From assembly GCA_039519185.1 (NCBI GenBank), contig CM076849.1:38001109-38065108 (forward strand): 64,000 nucleotides of DNA. The letters are read 5' to 3'. A model generated the notes under the pieces. It was not told the DNA's origin. It did not search any database and saw nothing but the letters and a program-made list of their open reading frames with translations. This DNA is from Astragalus membranaceus (taxonomy: Eukaryota; Streptophyta; Magnoliopsida; Fabales; Fabaceae). The translations under genes and the position numbers were made by a program. This document shows positions 44,801-55,237 of the stretch, piece after piece; position 1 is the first letter of the stretch, and each line of letters starts with the position of its first letter.

Positions 44801-45608
44801 GCTTCTTCTCTCTGATTCATTTCTTTCCTCTCCTTATTGCTACATTTTTTCTCTCAATTTCGTTCCCTCTTTGAAACTGAGATTTGAAATTGAGAACTGA
44901 GTTTGAAGAGTTTTTTTTTATCCCCTTCTCTGTTTGTGTGATACTGTATTTATAATGGGGTTTTTGTGGTGTAGGTGTGGATGTGGAGTAGAGGAGCAAA
45001 GCTCACGGGAGACAATGGTACCAAACAGCCTCTGATTAAAACAGCAGGAATGCATATGGTTTTTTGCTCAAAATGGAAGAGCAAATAGACAAGGAAAAAG
45101 AAGACATGAGCTCTATTCTTGAAATAGAGAAGCTGGACAGCAACTCAACAACAACAATAAGCAGCAGCAGCGCAACAGCTGCTCTCTTTTTTTGTTTTTA
45201 TTTTAAAATTTTGTACATTTTGCTTTTAATCTTTTTGTCTATATATGTAACAAAAGTTGACTATGTATTTGTACCAAATTAAAAGAAAAATGGTTTATAA
45301 AAATAAAAAGTAATTTTTGAAATTTGATTTTTTTGTATAAAAAATGATTGATAAACTAATAAAAATACATGGATAACAATGATCGGTAACGAAACAAATA
45401 CGCGTAAACGATGAGACGCCAGCGCGCATGCGCAACGAGTATCACAACGCTCACACTACTAAAAATGATACATGCAACAAACGAGAATAAAAATTGTACG
45501 AGATACATATTTTTGTACTCTTTTGAAAACAAGAAAAATATCCGTTAAAATTGGGCATTCACAAAAATACAATTTTTTCAATTAGGCGGACAAAATTGGG
45601 GTATGACA
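41851..45608 (-). repeat. Ogre/Tat-2 right LTR (5' LTR)
   Basis: 3758 bp, nearly identical to 30438-34200. Differences seen by eye are scattered single bases and a few short indels (for example one GATGAT unit fewer near 43922 and one AGC fewer near 45167). Confidence 0.95.
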
Positions 45609-45613
45609 GTTAC

Positions 45614-46052
45614 AACTACTTGTGTCTACGTATGTTACTTTTTGATGAAGCAATCTATATTAATCTAAAACTAACTAAGTCTTAATAGAATGATAATATC
45701 ACATGATGATCATAAGACTTAGATATTATCCTTAAAGTACTTTACAAAAAGTGCTAATGATGGAGTACACCAACTATCACATGGGTTCCATTTAGGGGGC
45801 GCCAAGTGTAATTTAGCATCCACTTGTAAGTTATATAACGATGTAGCGTCTCCTTGATAGCATACCGCTGCAGCGCTAAAACAAAACATCAAACATATTC
45901 ACAAAGGCATTGACTATGCCCACGTTTTAGGGAATTGACTTATAACCTATATTTACTCTAATATTCACATATTTAAGTACTAGAATTACTTGAGAAGTAA
46001 GCTTGACTTAAGTATTAGGAGCATAAATAACCTATATAAAATAGAGTTATCA
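45614..46052 (-). repeat. Athila-1 left LTR (3' LTR), second part
   Basis: Resumes the Athila LTR after the Ogre/Tat-2 target duplication and ends GAGTTATCA. Relative to 56172-56698 it lacks about 80 bp around 45830, between CCACTTG and the TAGCGTCTCC block. Confidence 0.94.
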
Positions 46053-46065
46053 CACCCCCAAACTT
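46053..46065 (-). promoter_or_regulatory. Athila-1 polypurine tract
   Basis: Minus-strand AAGTTTGGGGGTG, directly before the LTR start TGATAACTC. A second copy of the same tract lies at 46664-46676. Confidence 0.88.
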
Positions 46066-47196
46066 AAATCATTGCTTGTCCCCAAGTAATGACACTTGAA
46101 TAAGACAAACTGATCATATAACTAGCTGCAGCTTTTAAATTAAACAGAATTTATGCATAAGCTAATTCTTATCATTTTCACACACCATTGTGGTTCACAA
46201 TTCAAATAGAATCATTACTGCTCAGTTGTGAGTGTGTGATATCAAAGCTTAACTTAGTTCCTAGTTAATTTCAGAATTTCTCTAAGGTTTTGGGAAGAAT
46301 GGATTTCTTTTGGGTTAGGCAAAGAATTTTTTCAAATAGAAGAGTGGAATACAATTTTACACAAGATCTGAGGGGCTTCAAAGCACAGCAAAGGGCTTTA
46401 ATTAGGCATTTTTCAGAATATTGGTCAATGCATAAACTTTTGGCCTGGTGATCAAACGCTGTAGCGCTGGATTTTGATGATCAAAACTAGATGCTATCTT
46501 CATTACTGAGCTCCTTATTTGCATTTTCTTTTCATGCTTTTTGGAACAGCTCAGCAATTTATTTAAGATATTTTGCAACTTTTTACAAGACCATATTCAT
46601 TTTTATTTCATTTTGCAAAGACCAATTTATCATCTTTTGTTCCTAGCCTTAACATAACCGATGCACCCCCAAACTTAGCTTTAAAAAAATTCTCAATTTT
46701 TAATGAAAACTTGACTAACCCTTGGTTACCCTAGACTAACTTTATCCTTAGATTACCACTAGCTAACTAGGTTCTTCACTAAGCTTGGATTTTGTGTAAA
46801 AGCAGCAATAAAACCATTTCATTGTTTACACAAGGCTGCCCTACTCAAAAATTCTTATTTACTTTTTTTTTTAATTTGGCTATATAACTTCAGCTTTTGC
46901 TTACTAAGAAATTTAAAACATCCAGCTAATCATATTTCCTATTCAAGCATACAAAATATACAAAACATGCAACACATGCAAATCATGGCATAATTATAAT
47001 TAATTATACTTAATATTTAAAAACATAATTGTACTTCATTCAAAACATTATTTAATAACCATAAGGTCCTCCCCCAGAATTTAAATTTGGCAGTGTCCTC
47101 ACTGCTTGATGGACAACACAAGGGAGAGGCCTTAGAACAACAAAAACAAAGTTCAAAGAACATAACCGGCATGAGAAGCCAACAAGTCTTGCCTTT
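46066..47196 (-). other. Athila-1 3' untranslated region
   Basis: About 1.1 kb of AT-rich sequence between the env-like ORF and the polypurine tract. It contains one CGCTGTAGCGCT word (46457-46468) and a second polypurine-like tract (46664-46676). No ORF recognised. Confidence 0.7.
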
Positions 47197-49091
47197 TTAG
47201 GCCTTCTTGAGCCTCTTACTGGCTCTTGAAGGGGTTGGGGCTCCTCTGGCTGCCTTTTTCTTCTTTGGTTGAGGTGGAGTAGTCTTCTCTGCCGCTACAG
47301 CGGTAGGTGGCGCTGTAGCGCTTGATTCCTTCACTGCTGCCGCTGCAGCGTCTGATTCCTGCACTTCTTCTTCCTCTTCTGCTTGCTCTTGCTCCTGCTC
47401 TTTTTCCTCCGGTACTGGCTCTTTTTCATCCTGCAAGTTCACAAGCTCCTCAGCAGCCTCCTTCTCACTTTCCTCCTCGGTCAGAATTGCCTCAGGTATT
47501 GTGTCACTAGCTACTGCAGACATAGTTACTGCAGCATCTACTGTCTGAACACCTTCTTCTGGGTGCTCAGCCAGTTTGACTCCTGGGTTTCTTCTTGCTT
47601 TGGTGTATGACTGATAAACTTTCTTAGCCTGCTCAATTGGGTTTTCTTGGCTGATTGGATGCTTTTGTTCAGGCTTCTTTGGTGTGGCTTGTTTGGCAGG
47701 TGTTTTCTGGGGTGTTAGTTTGGTTGGTTCGGGGATGGGGGTGGGGGTTGATGGTGGATTGGCTTTGGTAGGGGGGTTTTTGGTTTCTTTGGGCTGGGGG
47801 TTGGATCACACTGAATTTCTTCTGCTTCCTCATCTTCTTCAGTTTCAGATTCTTCTTCAGTATCACTCTCCCCACCTGATGATTCCTCATCCTCCTCCTT
47901 CTCCATTTCTTTCATGACTGCAATGGTTTCTTCCTCATCTTCCTCACTTATATTCTCAATGTCTTCAGAATCTAAACTGTCCTCCTCTACTACAGCCTGT
48001 TGCACTTTCTTTGCTGGGCTAGGCTTTGCTCTTTTTGCTGGGCTAGTCACAGCTTTCTTCTTTTCTTTCCTAACTCCCTTTTTCTCTACTTTTTCAGCTG
48101 GCTCTTCCTCCAATAGCCAATCAGGGAATTGAGGTGGGGAAATGGATGTCTTCCCTTTTGATATCTGGGCATACATTGCTTTTTCTCAATCAAACTTTTC
48201 CTTCACAAATCTGCAGAGAACCTGCTGCTTCAGCTCTAGGCGCTGCAGCGCTACAAAGTCTAGAGACGCTGCAGCGGCAGGTTTCTGCTTAACCTTAAAA
48301 ATACATGGAAATGCCCCCAGAGGGAATCTTCTCTCTTCTTTCATTTCAACTTCTACATCAGCTTCCAGGCATAGATCAGTAATTAAACAAGGAAAATACA
48401 AATTACCTCCTTTTTTAATTCTGCATTTCTCTATCTCCTTCGCAATGAGCCTTCCTACATCTATCTTCTCTCCAGCCATTATTGCATCAATAACAATGAG
48501 CCTCTCCTTTTCTACGAAGGTTGTGTGAGATGTAGGCAACAGAGAGTGTTTGATGAAACTACACCATAAGTTGGCCTCCCCACACAAGTAGACCTTTTTG
48601 ATTTTGTATTCAGCGCCAAATTTGTCCCATGTAGCTCCTTCCACACAAATTCTTCTTCTAACAGCCTGCATTTCTTCATCTCCCCAGTTCAGAACTTTGA
48701 TTTCCAACGTCTTTCCATGATACCCTGGGTGGAAAATATCATTGATGGTTCTGGAGTTGAAATTAACTGTTTCACCTCTTACCAATGAGTGTGTTTGAGG
48801 CTTTCCTTCCTTAGGCTCCTCAATGCCAGCATAGAACTCTCTTACCAAGAACGTGATGTATTCCTTACGATGCTTAATGAAGTTCTCCCAACCTAGCGCT
48901 GTGACAGCGGTTGAGAAAGCTTCAGGAGCGCTATCTGTTTTGAACCCCCTTTCAGCAATGAAGTCCATTTTCTAAAACCTCTGAGGATCTGGAGTTGCTT
49001 TGGCCATGGCGGTTTTGACGGGATGGGATGGTTCTGGTTTCACAGTAGCTCCTCTGCCAGATCGTTTTAGGGCAGCTTGCTTTTTGGTCAT
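47197..49091 (-). pseudogene. Athila-1 env-like ORF (plant transposon protein domain)
   Basis: Starts at an ATG at 49091 (MTKKQAALKRSGRG...), downstream of pol in element orientation, where Athila elements carry a third, 'env-like' ORF. The middle part (FIAERGFKTDSAPEAF, then ALGWENFIKHRKEYITFLVREFY, RGETVNFNSRTINDIFHP) is the conserved 'plant transposon protein' domain common in legume Athila copies. The C-terminal third is acidic and low in complexity (runs of E, S and P), with alanine tracts encoded by the CGCTGYAGCG words. I see no clear signal peptide or transmembrane segment in the portion read, so an envelope role is only a family label. In-frame stops lie just before 48968 and after FVKEKFD (about 48186), and at least one frameshift lies near 47740. 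Confidence 0.85.
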
Positions 49092-49580
49092 GGTTGGCTA
49101 AGAGCTTTGCGTATATGTGTATGGTTGTTGGGAAATGTTGGGGTGTGCGTTGGAACGAAGGAAGAAGAAAGGATGGAGGTTATGAATGGTGAGTGGTAAC
49201 GGTTGAGAGTAGTTTCAGAGAGCAAAGAGAGAGAAAGAAAGAGAAAATGGTAGCGTGGGGAGTTGTAGATATTAAAGTGACCATTTGTAAGTGAAGTGGG
49301 AGAGAGAAAAGAAACTGTTGATTGGACAAGTGCAGGTCAGTAGGTGCACGTGCAGCTCAGGCTAGGGATAAGGGTATAGTGCCAGCTCACTCTGAGCAAG
49401 ATTTTTATTTTTTTTGTTTGACCACACCCAACCCTGATTTAACACAACCGCTACAGCATCTTTTATAACAAGTAACCGCTACAGCGCTGATCCTAATTTC
49501 CTGCAAAGAAGAATAAACATGCAAACAGAAAATTTGTTAAAATCATTGGGGTGCCTCCCAAGAGAGCTTGCTTTAAAGTG
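49092..49580 (-). other. Athila-1 pol to env-like spacer
   Basis: About 0.5 kb between pol and the env-like start, with two words (49449-49458 and 49477-49488). No ORF. Confidence 0.6.
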
Positions 49581-52500
49581 TGCAGCCACACTTTCTCTTT
49601 CAATTTAGAGATCTTTAAGCTCAATTGTGGTTTTGTCTCTTACCACATTTTCACCAAAATATTGTTTAATCCTTTGGCCATTCACTTTGAAAGTGGTATT
49701 GGTTGCTGTATCATAGAGGTCCACAGCTCCATGGTTGTCCTCCTTCAGTGAGATCCCTTTCCATCAATTTTTGATCATGCCACATTTTGGTTTTTTTTTA
49801 TAAATTGCTGCATTTTCATAGGCAAAATGCCTAAGTTCTTCCAATTCATTTAGCTGCAGCAACCTAGCATCTCCTGCTTTCTTGTAGTCAAAGTTGAGTT
49901 TTTATAGAGCCCAATGGGCCTTGTGCTGAAGTTCAATTGGTAGGTGACCGGACTTCCCATAAACCAACCTATAGGGAGACATCCCCAGAGGTGTTTTATA
50001 AGTTGTTCTGTAGGCCCATAAAGCATCATCTAAATGTATTGACCATTCTTTCCTTGAAGGCCCTACCATCTTTTCCAACATCCTTTTTATTTCTGTTTGA
50101 CAATTCAGTTTGACCACTAGTTTGTGGATGATAAGCAGTTGCTATTTTATGCTTGACTCCATATTTAGCCAATAGGGTCTCAATTAATTTATTACAAAAA
50201 TGAGATCCCTCATCACTTATGATGGCTCTAGGGGTTCCAAAACGAGTGAAAATGTTTTTTAATAAAAATTTACTCACAGACCTTGCATCATTATTGGGTA
50301 GAGCAACAGCTTCTACCCATTTTGAAACATAGTCTACAGCTACTAAAATGTACAGGTTTCCATGAGAAGGGGGAAAAGGTCCCATGAAATCCATTCCCCA
50401 AACATCAAAGAGTTCAACCTCTAGAATGTTTGTTAAAGGCATTTCATGTTTGTTTGAAATATTCCCTGTTCTTTGGCACCTATCACATTTTTTTACAAAG
50501 TCTTGAGCATCTTTAAAAAGTGAAGGCCAATAGTAGCCAGATTGCAATACCTTTGCAGCAGTTCGGATACCACCAAAATGCCCACCACATGGTGCAGAAT
50601 GGCAGTGCTGTAGCACTTGAATTTGTTCTTCCTCTGCTAGGCATCTCCTCATTAACTGGTCTTGACACTTCTTGTATAGAAAAGGTTCATCCCAATAATA
50701 TTGTTTCGTTGTGTGGAAGAACCTTCTCCTTTGCTGATAGGTCATCTCAGTAGGTACCACCTTGCTAACCAAAAAATTCACTATGTCAGCATACCAAGGT
50801 GTTACAGGTTCATGCGCTACAACGTCTAGTGTTTTTACACTAGCCGCTACAGCGGTTGATGATTCAGCAGTTATTGTCAATAGCTGCTCATTTGGAAAGT
50901 ATTCTTTGATCTCCCCACCTGCTGTACCTGCAATGTCTCTTTTCAATCTAGACAGATGATCAGCAACTTGGTTCTCCACTCCTTTTTTATCCCTTATTTC
51001 TAAATCAAATTCTTGGAGTAGGAGAACCCACCTAATTAGCCTAGGCTTTGCATCTTTCTTTGTTATCAAATATTTAATGGCTGAATGGTCTGTAAAGACA
51101 ATTACTTTGGTGCCAACCAAATATGACCTAAATTTGTCAAATGCAAAGACTACAGCTAATAGTTCTTTCTCAGTGACTGTGTAATTCAATTGAGCTTCTA
51201 CAAGTGTTTTGCTAGCATAATATATAGAGTGAAAAATTTTATCATACCTTTTCCCAAGCACAGCTCCAATGGCAAAGTCACTAGCATCACACATAAGCTC
51301 AAAAGGCTTACTCCAGTCAGGAGCTATAATAACTGGTGTTGTTATTAAAGCTCTCGTCAATTTATCAAAGGCTAACATGCATGGCTGATCAAATGTGAAG
51401 GGGTTATCATGCTGTAATAGTTGACATAGAGGTTTGGAGATTTTTGAAAAATCTTTTATAAACCTCCTATAGAATCCAGCATGCCCCAAAAAGCTTCTAA
51501 TACCTTTGATGTTGGTTGGAGGAGATAGCTTCTCAATGACCTCTATTTTAGCCTTGTCCACGTCCAATCCTTTTTTGGATATCTTATGCCCCAAAACTAT
51601 ACCTTCTTGCACCATAAAATGGCATTTCTCCCAGTTTAGCACAAGGTTAGTTTCTTCACATCTAATCAAGATTTCTTCCAAGTTGGATAGGCATAGATGG
51701 AATGTTTCTCCAAACACAGAGAAATCATCCATGAAGACTTCCATGGATCTTTCAATGTAATCAGAGAAAATTGCCATCATACACCTTTGAAAAGTGGCAG
51801 GTGCATTACACAGGCCAAATGGCATCCTTCTAAAAGCAAAGGTGCCATATGGACAAGTGAATGTAGTCTTCTGCTGATCTTCAGGCAGTATTGCAATCTG
51901 GTTATAACCTGAATAACCATCAAGAAATCAATAAAATTCTTTACCTGCTAGCCTGTCCAGCATCTGGTCAATGAAAGGCAATGGGAAATGGTCCTTTCTT
52001 GTTGCTTTGTTCAACCTCCTGTAATCCATGCATATTCTCCAGCCTGTTATTTTTCTGGTTGGAAGCAGCTCATTCATTTCATTAGCAATTACTGTTACCC
52101 CTCCCTTCTTTGGCACACACTGCACAGGACTAACCCATGCACTGTCAGATATGGGGTACACAATACCTGCATCCAACCGCTTAATGATTTCCTTCTTCAC
52201 CACCTCTTTCATAATTGGGTTCAACCTCCTCTGCCCTTCAATACAATTTTTAGAATCTTCCTCTAACACTATTCTGTGCATACAGATGGTTGGGCTGATA
52301 CCCTTGATATCTGCCATCTGCCAACCAATTGCCTTTTTATGCCGCTGCAGCGTTTGAATCAGATCCTGTTCCTGCTTTTCAGAAAGGTCAGAAGCAATTA
52401 TAACAGGCAAAGTACTATTGTCACCTAGATAAGCATATTTGAGGTGTGAAGGCAACTCCTTAAGTTCCAGAGTTGGTGGGTGTTCAGTGGAGGGGAGATC

Positions 52501-53496
52501 CTTTCTCATGTCTGAATTCTCCTGCTCCAAAGATTCATATTTCTTAGCCCAAATTTCTTTGACTATCTGCTCCTCCTCTTCTGCAGCTTCTGCATCAGAC
52601 CATGTATCTTCACTGCTGTCCAGTAATTGCCTCAGATGATCTGTGCTTTTCTGGAAGTGATCCTGAACTACTTTGTCAATAGCAGATACAAAGGAGCACT
52701 CTTCAATGTTGGGACCTGGAAATTTCATAGCATTGAGGATGTTGAACTTGACTTCTTGGTCATTGACCCTCATGATCAATTCTCCTCTCTGCACATCTAT
52801 CAAAGTTCTTCCAGTGGCCAAGAATGGCCTTCCCAGTATGATGGGTACTTCTTTATCTGCATCAAAATCCAAAATTACAAAATCAACAGGAAATACAAAT
52901 TTGTCTACCTTTATTAGAACATCATCTAAGATTCCTTCTGGATATGCAAGAGTTCAATCAGCTAGCTGCAGTGTAAGTGAGGTAGGTCTGGCAGTTCCCA
53001 CTCCTAGCTGTGTGTATATGGACTTGGGCATAAGATTTATGCTGGCTCCCAAATCACATAGAGCACGACCAGAGTACAAATTTCCAATTGAACATGGTAT
53101 AGTAAAACTGCCAGGATCCTTTGATTTGGGTGGGAGCTTGTTCTGCATCAACATGCTACACTCCCCAGTCATTGCTACTGTTTCAAACTCCCCAAGTCTC
53201 CTCCTCTTAGTAAGCACATCCTTCATAAACTTTGCATAGTTGGGCATTTGTTGGAGAGCCTCTACCAAAGGGACATTAATGTGCAACTGTTTAAGGACTT
53301 CAAGGAATTTGTTAAATTGCTTGTCTTCATGAGCCTTTCGAAGTCTTTGAGGGTATGGAGGATCTGGATATGTTGGGATAATTTTGGGTGGTGGTGGTAT
53401 TTTTTCAGCAACAGGCGCTGCAGCGTTAGGTTTAGGCGTTGTAGTGTCAGTTGCAGGTTCTTTTTTGTTTTTCAGAATTTTTGTTTTTTTCAGCAT
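49581..53496 (-). pseudogene. Athila-1 pol: protease, reverse transcriptase, RNase H, integrase
   Basis: In order on the minus strand: aspartic protease with DLGASINLMP (the DSG-like site in its usual Athila form); RT with WRICMDYRRLNKATRKDHFP and catalytic FMDDFSVFG; RNase H (CDASDFAIGAVLG, TEKELLAVVFAF, FTDHSAIKYL); integrase zinc finger (HCHSAPCGGHFGG...CDRCQRTG) and D,D,E core (VWGMDFMGPFP, RAIISDEGSHF, HPQTSGQTELSN). Breaks: an in-frame TGA after LTLQLAD (about 52954), a TGA in the conserved Y-C-FLDGYSGY position (about 51928), a frameshift in the integrase near 50100, and a stop after HKAHWAL (about 49902). All catalytic residues I could check are otherwise present, so decay is light. 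The 5' end is out of frame with gag. Confidence 0.95.
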
Positions 53497-55114
53497 CTGA
53501 AACAGTTGATGATCCTATCAAATCTCTCCCACTCCTTAAAGATATAGCTTTTACATGCTCCTTCCCTGTAGTACTTGAAGTTGAGGCTTCTGTAGTGGAT
53601 GGTAATGATCCACTAATTCTTTGGGAAAGGACATTAGCCATCTGCCCCATCTGAACTTCTAGATTTTTAATGGAAGCTTCATGAGTTTTAAGAGTTGTCT
53701 TACAATCACTCATAAAGCTTTTCATCAATCCTTCCAATGAATTATCTATGACTGGGGCATTCTGCCTTTGGTAGTTTTGAGTAGGGAATTCTGGTGGATT
53801 TGCTGGAGCACTATAATTGGGTGCTGTTGCATTGTTGGCTCCCCATCTGAAATTGGGGTGGTTCTTCCAACCAGGATTATATGTATTTGAATAGGGATTA
53901 TTGTTTTTGTTGAAACCCACAAAGTTCACAGAGACAGGATTACTAGGACATTCTTCATACAAATGCTCTCCTCCACAATATACACAGCTTACTGACCCTG
54001 GAGAGGCTTGCTCAATAACAGCTACTGTTGGTTCACGTGCCGCTGCAGCGGTAACCGCTACAGCGTTTGATGTGTTCATAGATTTTATCATGTTAGTGAG
54101 AGAGGCAACCTGTGCAGATAGAGCAGAAACTTCACTTATTTCATGCACACCAGCTACCTTCTTATGCTGAGCTAACCTTTCTGTAGGCCATTGATAACTA
54201 TTTGTGGCAATATCATCAATCAGCTCACATGCCTCATTATAGGAGGTTTTCAACAACACACCCCCTGAAGAAGCATCTAACATTTGTCTGGTTGTTGGAT
54301 CTAGTCTATTGTAGAAGGTTTCCATTTGGATAATCACAGGTATACCATGATGATGGCACTTTCTTAACCGCTCCTTCCATCTCTCCCAAGCTTCAAACAG
54401 TGTTTCAGCATCTTTTTGTCTGAATGTAGTAACCTCATTCCTCATTCTTGCATTCTTACTTGGAGGAAAATATTTTGCTAAGAACTTCTCAGCCATTTCA
54501 TTCCAAGTATGGAGAGAGTTAGGCTCTAGAGAAGTTAACCAGGTCTTTGCTCTATCCTTCAAGGAATAAGGAAAAAGTTTTAATCTGAATGCATCATCAC
54601 TTACCCCTGGAATGATGAAGTTACTGCAGACTTACAAAAATTGCTTCAAGTGTAAATATGGGTCCTCTTGAGGAGCACCACCAAACTGTCCCACTGTTTG
54701 CAACATTTGGAACATCATAGGTTTGAATTCAAACTGAGCTGTATGGAGAGTATGTCTTGCTATGCTTGTCTCCATGGTTTGTGGATCAAACACAGCATAG
54801 TCTCTCATTGGTCTATCTCTGTCATTTACCATTTGAGCAGGTCCTTCATTTATGAATTGATGTCTGTACCAGTCCTCTTGGTCATGTAAGGTGGGAGTGG
54901 GTGGCTGCTGATGTCTACCTCTACCCCTTCCACCTGGTTCGGTCCCTCCTCTACCAGAATTAGATCTTCCATGTGGAGTGGTAGCTCTACCAGAAGTGGT
55001 CCTCTGACTATGTTCTGACATGGTGGGTCTGAGTTTTTGAAGATGTCTTAGTTTCCTGAACCTTCTCTCTGGTTCTGAGTATGGTTCAAATTCTGGTGGT
55101 TGAGACCTGGGCAT
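53447..55114 (-). pseudogene. Athila-1 gag
   Basis: Structural protein ORF starting MPRSQPPEFEPYSEPE. It has a Gly/Arg-rich basic stretch (residues ~45-70), then the Athila gag capsid core (DYAVFDPQTM, FELKPMMFQMLQT-like FEFKPMMFQMLQT, QFGGAPQEDPYLHLKQFL, KDRAKTWLTSLEP, NEMAEKFLAKYFPP, AETLFEAWERWKERLRKCHHHG). A zinc knuckle CVYCGGEHLYEEC follows. One in-frame TAA sits after LHLKQFL (about 54634). Near 53470-53490 an A-rich run shifts the frame into pol. The alanine/valine tract after NTSN (residues encoded near 54041-54065) is written with two CGCTGYAGCG words. Only the single stop and the shift break it. Confidence 0.95.
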
Positions 55115-55213
55115 ACGCTGTAGCGCTTACTGCTGCAGCAACAAGAAACAACACACCAGTGTAAAATAGGCACTAAGTTTACTAAAAACTTAAACAATGA
55201 AAATTAAATGCAA

Positions 55214-55231
55214 TCCCCGGCAACGGCGCCA
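55214..55231 (-). promoter_or_regulatory. Athila-1 primer-binding site (tRNA-Asp type)
   Basis: Minus-strand TGGCGCCGTTGCCGGGGA, 6 nt after the 5' LTR, complementary to the 3' end of plant cytosolic tRNA-Asp. Confidence 0.93.
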
Positions 55232-55237
55232 AAAACT

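Larger units (their letters stand above)
30438..45608 (-). mobile_element. Ogre/Tat-2: 15.2 kb non-autonomous LTR retrotransposon
   Basis: Two 3.76 kb LTRs (30438-34200 and 41851-45608; minus orientation TGTCATACCCCAATTTTGTC ... TTCGGGCGCAACA) with target duplication GTTAC (30433-30437 and 45609-45613). On the minus strand the primer site TGGCGACTCCACTGGGGA follows the right LTR after 2 nt, and the tract AAAGAGGGGCAGC precedes the left LTR. Both are diagnostic of the Ogre/Tat group. The 7.65 kb interior carries no gag or pol, only ATG/TGA-rich low-complexity sequence and short tandem arrays. The LTRs are almost identical by eye, so this is one of the youngest insertions in the window. It must have been copied using proteins from another element. 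Confidence 0.95.

Noticed and set aside
47684..48528. Plus-strand open frames opposite the env-like ORF
   Set aside because: Shadows of the minus-strand ORF, which has family-specific motifs.
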